The notes under the pieces: model-generated | The model's database searches: none | Told to the model about the DNA's origin: nothing | What the model saw: the letters and a program-made list of their open reading frames with translations, nothing else | Part shown: positions 39,556 through 48,620 of the stretch, piece after piece | How the letters are laid out: each line of letters starts with the position of its first letter | How positions within the stretch are numbered: position 1 is the first letter of the stretch | Made by a program: the position numbers and the translations under genes | Source of the DNA: Dehalococcoidia bacterium | GTDB taxonomy: Bacteria; Chloroflexota; Dehalococcoidia; GIF9; UBA5629 | Length of the DNA stretch: 64,000 nucleotides | Assembly (NCBI GenBank): GCA_041653995.1 | Contig: JBAZEK010000001.1 | Coordinates: 62,001 to 126,000, forward strand | Direction: 5' to 3'

Positions 39556-40970
39556 TTTTTACTCACCGCCTCCCGAAAAAGCCTGATCAGATTATTAATT
39601 TTATCCTTTTTTCCACGCTCTTCCAGGCTGCGCCTGTTGCCTATCAGGCAGGCCGTTGACTCGAACAGCGTGTCTATGATTTTTAGCTTGTGCCGGGCCA
39701 GTGTTTGACCGGTCTCGGTGTTTTCGATCAGCATATCGGCATCCTCAGGCAGATAGACCTCGGTTGCGCCCCAGGTAGGAATAACACGATAACGGGCGAT
39801 GTGCTTGTCGCGCATATATTTATCGGCAATGTTGATATACTCTGTGGCGATACGCAGGGGTACCATTTTGCCCGCAGCCACGAGGTCGCGCAGCGAACCG
39901 ATGCTATCCGCCGGTATATCCTGGCTGACTACAGCCACGATCCGCACCCAGCCGAAGCCGAGGTTGACCAGTTCGGCCACCGGGCTGGATGGGAACTGGT
40001 AAAGGTGATCCAGCAGCCAGTCCCGTCCGGTGATGGCAAGGTCGAAATTGCCGTTGGCAACCTGCTGGGGCATATCTTGAGGCCGGATTACTTTGATGCT
40101 GAGCCAATCGATGTCGCAGGACGGGCGCCGTCTCAGATCACTCTTTGAGTATCCTTCAAGCCTCAGGCCCGTCTTCTGCATGAAAGCTTCGGTATGCACC
40201 TGTTGATGGCCGTCGGCCAGCGCCAGCCATACATCACCGGCGCCTGCGCTGCCGGCAAGGTTGTTGTTTACCGCAAACACTGCTTTTTCCGGCGCCTGCC
40301 AGGGCTTATTCTTCAGGGAGGCGGATGCGGCAAATCGTTCGAGCAGGCCGCTGCAGTCGCTGCTCTGAAGACTATTGCAGTTGGCGATAATGCAGGCGTT
40401 ACTGCCGCATATCCTGCGTATCGGCTTCAAATTCAGGCTGCGCAGAGCGTCCTCATTTTTAACGCGAAGCACAGAGAAATCGGCGTTCTCCGGCGGGTAT
40501 GCTTCAGTCGAACCCCAGCAGGGGAAGATGCGATATCTTTTCAGACGCATTTTATATGCGGCTGCTTCTGCCAGGGCAGGATATTCAGTCACTATACGCC
40601 AGGCTGCAGTGCCGCTGGCCATAGACTGCGGGGATATATCCGATGAGGTCGCGCAGGCCATGTAGATATCAGAGATGTCGAATCCGAGGTCGGCGATCTT
40701 CAACACGCGGCTGGCCGGATACCGGGTCAGCAGCTCCTGCAGCCAGTCGGAACTGCAGATGCCGAAATCGTAGTTGCCCACAGCCACCTGTACGGGTATA
40801 TCCCGCTCGTTAAGCATCTTGGCCGTCAAACCCGGCATGGCCTGCGACCGCATGCGGTAGATGCGGGTTCCCGAGTTATAGTTGTCGAAGCCGAGTCCTA
40901 TGGAGTTAAGGAAGAGCGAAGTTCTGGCCAGCATTTTACCCTTGGGCAGGGCCAGTCGTGGCTCGGACAT
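39552..40970 (-). CDS. hisG: ATP phosphoribosyltransferase with two tandem HisG domains
   Basis: The 472-residue protein is about twice the short HisG length (about 210). Both halves read as HisG catalytic domains. The N-half (to about residue 225) has RLALPKGKMLARTSLFL, YDFGICSSDWLQELL, WRIVTEYPALAEAAA, FPCWGSTEAYPPENAD and GSNACIIANCNSL. The C-half has WLALADGHQQVH, FDLAITGRDWLLDHL, LRIATEYINIADKYM, IPTWGATEVYLPEDAD and FESTACLIGNRRSL. Each half has lost different signature residues: the C-half lost the PKG motif, while the N-half changed the PRPP-type ESTA motif to GSNA. HisG starts the pathway from ATP and PRPP and in its short form needs HisZ, encoded immediately upstream. ATG 40970 lies four bases after the hisZ stop; a TTG at 40985 is possible. 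Confidence 0.85.
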   Translation of the reverse strand: MSEPRLALPKGKMLARTSLFLNSIGLGFDNYNSGTRIYRMRSQAMPGLTAKMLNERDIPVQVAVGNYDFGICSSDWLQELLTRYPASRVLKIADLGFDISDIYMACATSSDISPQSMASGTAAWRIVTEYPALAEAAAYKMRLKRYRIFPCWGSTEAYPPENADFSVLRVKNEDALRSLNLKPIRRICGSNACIIANCNSLQSSDCSGLLERFAASASLKNKPWQAPEKAVFAVNNNLAGSAGAGDVWLALADGHQQVHTEAFMQKTGLRLEGYSKSDLRRRPSCDIDWLSIKVIRPQDMPQQVANGNFDLAITGRDWLLDHLYQFPSSPVAELVNLGFGWVRIVAVVSQDIPADSIGSLRDLVAAGKMVPLRIATEYINIADKYMRDKHIARYRVIPTWGATEVYLPEDADMLIENTETGQTLARHKLKIIDTLFESTACLIGNRRSLEERGKKDKINNLIRLFREAVSKK

Positions 40971-40974
40971 TGCT

Positions 40975-42225
40975 TTAGCGGGCAAGCTTGCTGAAACCCC
41001 CGATGATATTTATGACCTCACCCACTGCGGACACTTTTTTGCGCGTCTTCTTGAAGTTATCGACCAAGGTGAAAGAGGCTGGGCGTGTCCCGATTGAAAC
41101 CGACCAGCGGGCCTGCAGTTGATTGCCGCAAAAATCGAGTTCGGCTATAAGTCCGACTTTGCGCATGGCTGCCGCCGCCTCAAAGGCTGCATTAACTGCC
41201 TCCGCCGAGCCTCCTGCAGCTTTCACAGATACGGTCTTCTCAGCCTTTTGCTGCGACCATGGCTTCACCATGGCTGTAACGGTATCCAGGTAGAAGGCGA
41301 AGCCGCAGGCGGGTATATCCTGACCGCCTACCAGGCCTATCAGGTTATCGTACCTGCCCCCGCTGCATATCCTGTCCCCGCCCGAGGTTATCTTAAAACA
41401 CAGGCCTGTGTAGTATTCAAAGCCCCTGATGGAGGTAAAGTCTATGGAGTAGCTCACCTGCATTTTGTCCAGCAATGCGGTAACGGCAGCGAAGCCGTCG
41501 ATCTCTTTTTTAACACTTTTTGAGACGGCGGGCATAGCCTTGAGGTTGGCCAGAAAACCGCTTGATCTGCCCTTCAGCTTAATAAGCGTGGCGATGGCGT
41601 TGACCACTTCCTTATTCTTGCTTTTAACACCGGAAAATGCCTGCCAGTTTCCTTCGAGGATATCGTCGAGCAGAGCGGCCTTGCTGTCGCCGTCCAGCTT
41701 GAGCTCCCCGATAAGAGCTTTCAGAATGCCGGCATGCGATAGCTTGAGTTCAGGTTTTGTTAATCCCATCGCACCTGCAATCTCCAGGGCCAGGGTGATC
41801 ACTTCGGCGTCTGCGGCCCGGTCGCAATCTCCCAGGAGTTCCACCCCGCACTGCCATTTTTCGCGGTTCTCACGTCCTGTCTCCTCAAATGCAAAGACGT
41901 TGGTGATATAGTAGAGACGGGCTATCTTCTGGTTTGCGAGGTTCTCGCTGTAAAGCCGGGCGGCGGGTATAGTCCCATCGGGACGCAGAACGACTCGCTC
42001 GCCTCCCCAGCCATCCCAGTCGAGGAAGGAGTAGACACGCCCCAGCATAGCGGGCGTCAATGTCCCCGCCGCGGTAAAAAGATGTATATATTCCAGGGTG
42101 GGTGTCCTGATCTCGCGGTAACCCCAGTTTAAACACGAATTGCGGAAGGCATCCTCAACCTGCCTGAAACGCTCCATATCATCCGGCAGCAGGTCGCGGG
42201 CCCCTTTACATCTCTGACTTTCCAT
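40975..42225 (-). CDS. hisZ: ATP phosphoribosyltransferase regulatory subunit
   Basis: The 416-residue protein resembles the class II histidyl-tRNA synthetase core (GARDLLPDDMERFRQVEDAF, GYREIRTPTLEY, VVLRPDGTIPAAR, RLYYITNVFAFEE) but sits next to hisG and lacks the strong HisS histidine-A motifs, which fits HisZ. HisZ forms a complex with short HisG and confers histidine feedback control. The C-terminal 90 residues resemble a shrunken anticodon-binding domain. It is the first gene of the histidine cluster; AAAGGAT precedes the ATG. Confidence 0.85.
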   Translation of the reverse strand: MESQRCKGARDLLPDDMERFRQVEDAFRNSCLNWGYREIRTPTLEYIHLFTAAGTLTPAMLGRVYSFLDWDGWGGERVVLRPDGTIPAARLYSENLANQKIARLYYITNVFAFEETGRENREKWQCGVELLGDCDRAADAEVITLALEIAGAMGLTKPELKLSHAGILKALIGELKLDGDSKAALLDDILEGNWQAFSGVKSKNKEVVNAIATLIKLKGRSSGFLANLKAMPAVSKSVKKEIDGFAAVTALLDKMQVSYSIDFTSIRGFEYYTGLCFKITSGGDRICSGGRYDNLIGLVGGQDIPACGFAFYLDTVTAMVKPWSQQKAEKTVSVKAAGGSAEAVNAAFEAAAAMRKVGLIAELDFCGNQLQARWSVSIGTRPASFTLVDNFKKTRKKVSAVGEVINIIGGFSKLAR

Positions 42226-42322
42226 AACTATTTATCCTTTCCATAAAACGAGATAATTCTACACTAATGGTATCGCAGCTACAATTGCTGTCTTTACGGC
42301 GTTTCTGATATACAATATACGC

Positions 42323-43633
42323 ATGACTGCAAGAAAGATATTCCGCATATTTTATGTTTCGCTGTTCCTTGTTGGGCTGGCGCTTTCAATAGCCGGCTGT
42401 AACGCTGTCCCTGAATCAGGGCAGATCCGTGTCCTGGAGGTCAGGGGTAATATTGTGCCCGTTGTTGCCGACTATATCAGCCGCGGAATAGCCGAGGCTG
42501 AGGAAAGAGGCGACACCGTCGTTATCATTACCCTGGATACACCCGGCGGTCTGCTGGATTCCACTGAGAGGATAGTCAAAAGCATCATGAACGCCAGGGT
42601 GCCGGTCGTTATATATGTATCGCCTCATGGCGCCTGGGCGGCTTCGGCGGGCACATTCATTACTGTATCTGCTCATCTCTCCGCTATGGCCCCTGCCACC
42701 AGCCTGGGGGCTGCGCACCCGGTGAGTGTGGGGGAGGAGATGCCCGAAGATGTGCAGAAGAAGGCGACCGAGTACTCGGCGGCCTGGATACAGAGCATAG
42801 CTGAGAAACGCGGGCGTGATCCCTCGCTGGTTGAGGCTGCCGTGAGGGAGAGTAGATCATTCACCGCTTCAGAAGCAGTCGAGAAAAAGCTCGTCGATTT
42901 CCAGGCCGATGATCTGGACAGTGTCATAAAGCAGATCAACGGCAGAAAAGTAACGCTGGCGAACGGCATCGAAGTGACTATTGATACAGAAGGGGCCGAA
43001 GTAAGCAGAAGCGACATGACGCTGGTGGAGAAGATACTCCAGGTCATCAGCCATCCCAATGTTGCATACATATTGCTTACGCTGGCTTCCATAGGACTGA
43101 TTACGGAGATCTCCAATCCCGGGCTGATCTTCCCCGGCGTGATCGGCGGCATATGTCTTTTACTGGCATTCTACTCACTGGGTGTATTGAATGCGGGCTG
43201 GGCCGGCCTGTTGCTATTATTGCTTGCTTTCGGGCTCTTCGTCACTGAGATTTTTGTACCTGCCTATGGTATACTGACCACGGGTGGAATAGTATCGCTG
43301 ATAATAGGTTCACTCATTCTTTTCAGTGAAAGTGAGGCGTCCATGCAATTCGATACAAGTCTTATCGTGTACGTTGCCATATTTTTAGCGCTCTTTATGG
43401 CTTTCCTGGTCTGGGCTGTTGTCCGTGGTCAAAAAAGGAAGGTGACCACCGGCAAGGAAGGTATGATCGGCCAGGTAGCCGAGGTTAAAACTGCTCTTGA
43501 ACCCGTGGGCATGGTGCAGGTGGAAGGGGAATTGTGGAAAGCTGAGCTGGATGAAGGCCTGGCGCACCCGGGGGAAGAGGTTATTATACAAAAGGTGGAC
43601 AACCTTAAATTATACGTAACAAGAAAAAAATAA
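42323..43633 (+). CDS. NfeD-family membrane serine protease (ClpP class)
   Basis: The 436-residue protein has an N-terminal lipoprotein-type signal (lipobox SIAGC), a ClpP/crotonase-fold protease domain with the nucleophile in AAWAASAGTF-like text (WAASAGTFI) and the general-base lysine in AVEKKLVDF, a central block of four to five membrane helices, and a C-terminal OB-fold NfeD domain (GMIGQVAEVKTAL to LKLYVTRKK). Family knowledge: NfeD proteases cleave the C-terminus of partner stomatins, and the partner slipin gene follows 11 bases later. No Shine-Dalgarno sequence is seen before the ATG. Confidence 0.9.
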   Translation: MTARKIFRIFYVSLFLVGLALSIAGCNAVPESGQIRVLEVRGNIVPVVADYISRGIAEAEERGDTVVIITLDTPGGLLDSTERIVKSIMNARVPVVIYVSPHGAWAASAGTFITVSAHLSAMAPATSLGAAHPVSVGEEMPEDVQKKATEYSAAWIQSIAEKRGRDPSLVEAAVRESRSFTASEAVEKKLVDFQADDLDSVIKQINGRKVTLANGIEVTIDTEGAEVSRSDMTLVEKILQVISHPNVAYILLTLASIGLITEISNPGLIFPGVIGGICLLLAFYSLGVLNAGWAGLLLLLLAFGLFVTEIFVPAYGILTTGGIVSLIIGSLILFSESEASMQFDTSLIVYVAIFLALFMAFLVWAVVRGQKRKVTTGKEGMIGQVAEVKTALEPVGMVQVEGELWKAELDEGLAHPGEEVIIQKVDNLKLYVTRKK

Positions 43634-43643
43634 GGAGGCAGAC

Positions 43644-44417
43644 ATGCAGATAGCGGGAATTATAGTACTGGCAATTTTTGTCCTGATAGTGCTGTTCGCA
43701 TCTATCAGGATAGTCAACGAGTATGAAAGGGGCGTAGTCTTCCGCCTGGGCAGATATGTGGGAGTGAGGGGCCCGGGCCTTATTTTGCTCATACCCTTTA
43801 TCGAGCGAATGGTGAAAGTCGAGCTGCGCGTGGTAACGATGGATGTGACGCAACAGGAATGTATCACCATGGACACAGTGACGGTCAAAGTAGATGCCGT
43901 GGTATATTTCCGTGTTATGAAGCCGGAATCGGCGATTCTGAACGTTGAGCAATACATCAGGGCCACTTCATTGCTGTGTCAGACGACGCTGCGGAACGTG
44001 GTGGGACAATCGGAACTTGAAGATCTGCTGGCGCACCGGGAAAAGATCAACAATAAGCTGCAGACTATTATAGATGAGAGCACCGAGCCGTGGGGCATCA
44101 AGGTCAGCATGGTCGAAGTACGAGATGTTCAACTGCCCGACAATATGCAGAAAATCATGGCTGCTCAGGCAGAGGCGGAGAGAGGCAGAAGGGCCAAGAT
44201 CATCGCTGCCGAGGGCGAGGCGCAGGCGGCGGAGAAGTTGTCTGAGGCTGCCCGTGTAATTTCAAAGGAGCCGATGGCACTGCAGTTACGCTACCTGCAG
44301 ACTCTGGTGGCAATCGCATCGGACAGATCAAATACCGTGGTATTCCCCCTGCCTATCGAATTAATTCAACCTATGCTGCAGAAGATTGAAGCTGATAAGA
44401 AGAAGCCCGGCGCCTGA
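43644..44417 (+). CDS. Slipin (stomatin/SPFH-domain membrane protein)
   Basis: The 257-residue protein starts with one membrane helix (IAGIIVLAIFVLIVLFA), then the SPFH domain (RIVNEYERGVVFRLGRYVG, TMDTVTVKVDAVVYFRV), a helical coiled-coil (QAEAERGRRAKIIAAEGEAQ) and a hydrophobic segment near the end. Slipins organise membrane microdomains. It is paired with nfeD as in many bacteria and archaea; AAGGAGG precedes the ATG. The long palindrome just downstream probably ends transcription. Confidence 0.93.
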   Translation: MQIAGIIVLAIFVLIVLFASIRIVNEYERGVVFRLGRYVGVRGPGLILLIPFIERMVKVELRVVTMDVTQQECITMDTVTVKVDAVVYFRVMKPESAILNVEQYIRATSLLCQTTLRNVVGQSELEDLLAHREKINNKLQTIIDESTEPWGIKVSMVEVRDVQLPDNMQKIMAAQAEAERGRRAKIIAAEGEAQAAEKLSEAARVISKEPMALQLRYLQTLVAIASDRSNTVVFPLPIELIQPMLQKIEADKKKPGA

Positions 44418-44434
44418 TAAGGAAAAGCGATGTG

Positions 44435-44466
44435 AAGTAGGGGCGGCTGTACAGCCGCCCCTACTT
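44435..44466. terminator. Perfect 32-bp palindrome between convergent genes
   Basis: AAGTAGGGGCGGCTGT (44435-44450) is the exact reverse complement of 44451-44466, followed by TTTA. It can act as a bidirectional terminator for slipin and birA. It includes the TAG stop codon of birA (44461-44463), so the repeat encodes the end of that gene. The sequence type (TAGGGGCGGCTG...) is also a common dispersed palindrome. Confidence 0.75.
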
Positions 44467-45243
44467 TTTACTACCGTCGTTTATCAGGGATACGTCTCCC
44501 GCCAAAATCTCCTGCAGGCTTCCGTCGTCCTGCCGCAGCAATAGATGCCCCGATCTGTTGATAGCCGCTGCGATGCCCTCGATCTCGCGGTTGGCCGACC
44601 TGACCTTCACACGACTGCCGATTGTGATCATGTTGGCTGCCCATTCTTTAAGTATCGAATCCGGCTCCTTGCTTCGCAGGTAGAGTCCTTCTAATTCGGT
44701 ATAGAGGCGCAATGCTACCTGGCCGACCGGTATCTCATGTCCCAGTTCGACCGAGAGGCTGGTTGCAAAGCCGGCTATGTCAGGATACAGAGATGTGTCG
44801 AAATTAATATTGATACCGATGCCCATAATGCTGTATCGAACTGTACCGTCTGTGAGTCCGTGTTCGATTAATATGCCGCAGACCTTGCGGCCACCGATCA
44901 GTATATCGTTGGGCCATTTGATTTCAGCATCGATTCCCAGCGCCTTAACCGTGCGGAAAACAGCCAGGGCAGATATAGCCGGCAGTAGAGGAAGAACCGA
45001 CATAGCGGGGCGCAGAATTATCGATGTGGCCAGTCCGCCCTCCGGAGATAACCATGACCTGCCGAGCCTGCCGCGGCCCGACTGCTGCATCCCGGCTATT
45101 ACAGCAGCGCCCTCGGGGGCTCCATGGTCGGCCATGTCTTTAGCCACATCCTGTGTCGAAGAGGTGACTGCCAGATAATGCAGCTTTCTGCCGATAAAGC
45201 CGGTGGTCAGGTTTTTTTCCAGATATTCGAGGATGTCATTCAT
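44461..45243 (-). CDS. birA: Biotin--[acetyl-CoA-carboxylase] ligase, class I
   Basis: The 260-residue enzyme attaches biotin to carboxylase carrier proteins. It has QQSGRGRLGRSWLSPEGG (biotinyl-AMP loop), EIKWPNDILIGGRKVCGIL (ATP/biotin binding) and IGININFD, followed by the small C-terminal SH3-like domain. There is no N-terminal helix-turn-helix, so it is not the repressor form. The last residues are encoded inside the palindromic terminator. It is divergent from the Sir2 gene. Confidence 0.93.
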   Translation of the reverse strand: MNDILEYLEKNLTTGFIGRKLHYLAVTSSTQDVAKDMADHGAPEGAAVIAGMQQSGRGRLGRSWLSPEGGLATSIILRPAMSVLPLLPAISALAVFRTVKALGIDAEIKWPNDILIGGRKVCGILIEHGLTDGTVRYSIMGIGININFDTSLYPDIAGFATSLSVELGHEIPVGQVALRLYTELEGLYLRSKEPDSILKEWAANMITIGSRVKVRSANREIEGIAAAINRSGHLLLRQDDGSLQEILAGDVSLINDGSKK

Positions 45244-45338
45244 GTTTAACCCGTATTAATATATCAAAGAGATTGAACCATGTATAATAAACGAGAAGGC
45301 ACGAGTCAAGGAAGTGTAATATCGGAGGAGTTTGAATT

Positions 45339-46121
45339 ATGGGAGGCGACGATATCGAGAAACAGGCCGGGAAGATAGCCGAACTCATAGTAAATTCGCA
45401 ACGATGCCTGGTTTTCAGCGGGGCAGGGATCAGCACCGAGTCCGGTATACCTGACTTCCGGGGTGAGGACGGCATATGGACAAAGCTGGATCCGGAGGAT
45501 TTCACAATACAGAGGTTCGTGGCCCGGCCGGAGGTTAGAAAGATGCAATGGAAGCTCCTGGCTGAAGGAGGGCTGGTTAAAAATGTGAAGCCTAACGCAG
45601 CTCATTTCGCCGTAGCAGGCATGGACAAGCTGGGTAAGCTTGACTGTGTTGTGACGCAGAATATCGATAACCTCCATCAGATGGCCGGCGTGCCTGATGA
45701 AAAGGTATTCGAGTTACACGGCAACATGCAGTACGTCCGTTGCCTGGGCTGCCGCAAGCGCTTTCCTATGGACGAGATAATATCGCGACTTGTAAATGAA
45801 GAGTTGCCGGAGTGCGAGGCGTGCAAGGGCATACTAAAACCTGACGCCGTATATTTCGGAGAGATGTTACCGCAGGCTGTTCTTAGCGAGGCCTCCCGCC
45901 GGGCAAACCTGTGCGACCTCTGCATCGTAATAGGATCCACACTGGTGGTATACCCTGCGGCTTATATCCCTGAATATGCATTTAATGCAGGGGCAAAGAT
46001 CGTTATCATCAATATAGGGTCCACGCCCATGGATTCCAGGGCGGCTGTACGCGTCGAAGGTAAGGCCGGCGAAGTCATGGGGAGGGTGATGGACTATGTT
46101 AGAGCCAGAATCAATCAATGA
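45339..46121 (+). CDS. Sir2-family NAD-dependent protein deacylase
   Basis: The 260-residue sirtuin has the NAD-binding motif FSGAGISTESGIPDFRG, the catalytic region TQNIDNLHQMAG and ELHGN, and a zinc ribbon with CLGCRKRF and CEAC. Family knowledge: it removes acetyl or acyl groups from lysines using NAD+, which would regulate enzymes such as acyl-CoA ligases. The residues typical of desuccinylases (Y-x-x-R in the loop after the NAD motif) are not evident, so a deacetylase is more likely. GGAGGAG precedes ATG 45339. Confidence 0.93.
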   Translation: MGGDDIEKQAGKIAELIVNSQRCLVFSGAGISTESGIPDFRGEDGIWTKLDPEDFTIQRFVARPEVRKMQWKLLAEGGLVKNVKPNAAHFAVAGMDKLGKLDCVVTQNIDNLHQMAGVPDEKVFELHGNMQYVRCLGCRKRFPMDEIISRLVNEELPECEACKGILKPDAVYFGEMLPQAVLSEASRRANLCDLCIVIGSTLVVYPAAYIPEYAFNAGAKIVIINIGSTPMDSRAAVRVEGKAGEVMGRVMDYVRARINQ

Positions 46122-46187
46122 GTTTATTGACAAGGCAGCAATACAATGTTAGATTGTGAGAAATATCATACGCATGGAGGTGTCGAT

Positions 46188-47360
46188 TTGAAAAGGGCTG
46201 CTATAGCCATCCTGATGCTGGCAATACTGGTTGCAGGATGTGCGAGACCGGCGGTTAATACCAAATTGGCTCCTCTCGCTTATATCGATTCCGTGTCTTC
46301 GCCACAGGTTTACGTCGGCGAGAAGATCAAATTCAGCGGGCATGCCATTTCATCTGAAGGGCAGATAGTAGGCTATAACTGGCGTTCAAGTATTAACGGG
46401 AATCTTAGCCAGTTGGCCTCGTTTGAGACCGATTCACTGACGGCAGGGCAGCATACGATCTGGTTCAAGGCGCAGGACAATTACGGCAACTGGTCAAATG
46501 AGGTTGGTACGAACGTAATCGTGCTTATCTCCGGCGGCCCGGAAAAAATGGCCATCAAGTTGTTTACGGCTACGCCGCCTGAAATCAAGGAAGGGGAGTG
46601 GTCCACACTTACCTGGGACGTGAGCGGATCCGGCACGGTGCGCATAGATCCCGATATCGGCGGTGTGTCCATGTCCGGCAGCCGGTCGGTTCAGCCTAAT
46701 ACGGATACCGTTTATACCATCTTTGCCAGGAATGATGAGGGGACCATGACGGCCAATACCAGGGTACTGGTAACTCCTCTGCACGTGTATACTACCACCC
46801 TGTATTCCGTCGCTGCCGAGGACGGCACGGTCAGAAAGGACAAAGTCGTCCTGGACGGTGTTTTGGTCGGACAGAACGATTTGCAGATACAGATGCAGGG
46901 CTTTCTGAGCTTCGATATATCTTCCATCCCAAGAAACGCTATTATCAAGGGTGTGGATCTGGATATCTCGAAATCAGTCGTGGTCAACTCACCCTTCCCG
47001 TGGCAGGGCTCGCTTAATATTTATAATCAGCAGTATGGCAGCAATTTGCGGCCAAGTGATTACATGGTTATAGTTCCCGCCGGATACCTTTACAGCTGGA
47101 ACTACAATTATGTGGCAACTATGATGCCGAGCACGCCGTTCACCTCACCGGATTTCGTTGCCACTGTACAGAAGCAGCTCGATGCAGGCAGCGACCGCTA
47201 TCAGATCCGTCTGCAGTTCGAGAAATACTATTATTACAGCCGTGCTGATTATACAGCCCAGCTGTATTCGACTGTTAAGAGCGGTGAAAGCAGCGCTAAC
47301 TATCTTGACATCAGCGCAGGCAATGCGAAATTGATTGTCCGCTACGTGATTCCAGAGTAA
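46188..47360 (+). CDS. Lipoprotein with Ig-like and C-terminal beta-sandwich domains, copy 1
   Basis: The best start is TTG 46188, 8 bases after GGAGG, giving a classic lipoprotein signal (KRAAIAILMLAILVAGC); an ATG at 46146 would add an unlikely charged extension. The 390-residue protein has a PKD/Ig-like domain (about residues 30-120), a second Ig-like domain (FTATPPEIKEGEWSTLTWDV to TVYTIFARNDEGTM) and a C-terminal domain beginning GFLSFDISSIPRNAIIKGVDLD, like DNRLRE-type jelly-roll modules of surface proteins. Extracellular; ligand unknown. The next gene is a shorter relative. Confidence 0.75.
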   Translation: MKRAAIAILMLAILVAGCARPAVNTKLAPLAYIDSVSSPQVYVGEKIKFSGHAISSEGQIVGYNWRSSINGNLSQLASFETDSLTAGQHTIWFKAQDNYGNWSNEVGTNVIVLISGGPEKMAIKLFTATPPEIKEGEWSTLTWDVSGSGTVRIDPDIGGVSMSGSRSVQPNTDTVYTIFARNDEGTMTANTRVLVTPLHVYTTTLYSVAAEDGTVRKDKVVLDGVLVGQNDLQIQMQGFLSFDISSIPRNAIIKGVDLDISKSVVVNSPFPWQGSLNIYNQQYGSNLRPSDYMVIVPAGYLYSWNYNYVATMMPSTPFTSPDFVATVQKQLDAGSDRYQIRLQFEKYYYYSRADYTAQLYSTVKSGESSANYLDISAGNAKLIVRYVIPE

Positions 47361-47450
47361 AGCCGAAGCGACGGCGACAGCTAAACATTAACTCAGCTTT
47401 TCCGTTATCCTTTTTATAACCGGGATAATTACATCCCAGGAGGACTCACC

Positions 47451-48359
47451 ATGAAGAAATTAATGATTACTCTATTATTGGTCTTTGTATTACTGTCAGG
47501 GTGCTTGTATTTGCCCGGTACCTTTCCTCAGACGACGGCTGAGACGGACAAACCTGTCGTGGCAACCTTTGCGGTTGACCCAGCGATAGTGACCGAGGGG
47601 CAGAACACTGTTCTGAGCTGGATTGTGACGGGCGCCCAGATGGTCAGCATAGATAATGGTATCGGACCGGTGCCCCTGAGCGGCACGAGATCCATCATGC
47701 CGTACGCAACTACGATTTATAATCTTACGGCATCGAATTCAGTCGGAAGCAGCACGGCGACTGCTACGGTGACAGTTGTGGGCGGGCTCAGTGTTCAGCA
47801 GGGTATGGAGATGGCCGCCGTATTGAATATAATACCAAATGAGAGCGGATCGCTAACTAAAAGCGGCGCGAATTATGCTCGTTCAAGCGCTGTCTGCGCG
47901 GGAGATAATCCCGCGAACCAGGCCGTCCGGGCGTTCTTGAGTTTTGATCTGACGACGCTGCCGCCTACGGCAGAGATCGGCCGGGAGGTTCTTGATTTAA
48001 CTGAATACTCGATCGTGGGTAATCCTACTTACAGCGGTGCCACCTGGGGCAATATGGGCGCTCTCGAGATATATCAGTATCAGTACGGCTCAATGGGCAG
48101 CCTGGGAAGAGTGGCCTATGAGTCCGCAGCGCCCGCCGTGGGAAGCGTGAAGCTGATGGCTGTGCAGAGAACGGACCCGCTTCTGATTGATGTTACACTG
48201 GACGATCATGGAAATAATATGATACAGAAGCTTCTTTCCAGCGATCAGGGGAGATGCCAGTTCAGGCTGGGGTTCTTCACTTCCACCAACTGGGACAGCG
48301 TGGCTGACATGATCTGCCTGGACAGGGCCGTATTAAGGATCACATACAAGGTACCCTGA
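47451..48359 (+). CDS. Lipoprotein with Ig-like and C-terminal beta-sandwich domains, copy 2
   Basis: The 302-residue protein has a signal peptide with lipobox LLSGC, one Ig-like domain (FAVDPAIVTEGQNTVLSWIV to TTIYNLTASNSVGSS) and a C-terminal domain starting RAFLSFDLTTLPPTAEIG. It follows the layout of the preceding lipoprotein but lacks its first domain, so the pair arose by duplication. CAGGAGG precedes the ATG. It is convergent with purS, with only three bases between stop codons. Confidence 0.75.
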   Translation: MKKLMITLLLVFVLLSGCLYLPGTFPQTTAETDKPVVATFAVDPAIVTEGQNTVLSWIVTGAQMVSIDNGIGPVPLSGTRSIMPYATTIYNLTASNSVGSSTATATVTVVGGLSVQQGMEMAAVLNIIPNESGSLTKSGANYARSSAVCAGDNPANQAVRAFLSFDLTTLPPTAEIGREVLDLTEYSIVGNPTYSGATWGNMGALEIYQYQYGSMGSLGRVAYESAAPAVGSVKLMAVQRTDPLLIDVTLDDHGNNMIQKLLSSDQGRCQFRLGFFTSTNWDSVADMICLDRAVLRITYKVP

Positions 48360-48362
48360 ATC

Positions 48363-48620
48363 TCACCCGGGCTTCATCTCCTCGATATCAAAACGGAAGT
48401 TCTCGATAACCGGATTGGCCAGCAGCTTTTTACACATATCCTGTAGTTCAGCCCGCGCTTTTTCCATGTCCCCGGCTGCAATTTTTATCTCGATGTATTT
48501 GCCGGCCCTGACCTCTTCCACATCTTTGAAACCCAGGGTATGAAGGGCGCCTTTGATGGTTAATCCCTGCGGATCGTTCACGGTCGGCTTTAGCGTTATG
48601 TAGACTTTAGATAAATACAT
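48363..48620 (-). CDS. purS: Phosphoribosylformylglycinamidine synthase subunit PurS
   Basis: The 85-residue protein matches PurS: YLSKVYITLKPTVNDPQGLT, ALHTLGFKDVEEVRAGKYIEI and the helix plus C-terminal strand (NPVIENFRFDIEE). PurS bridges PurL and PurQ in the FGAM synthase complex. PurL and PurQ are not in the window. It overlaps the end of purC by 14 bases. Confidence 0.93.
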   Translation of the reverse strand: MYLSKVYITLKPTVNDPQGLTIKGALHTLGFKDVEEVRAGKYIEIKIAAGDMEKARAELQDMCKKLLANPVIENFRFDIEEMKPG

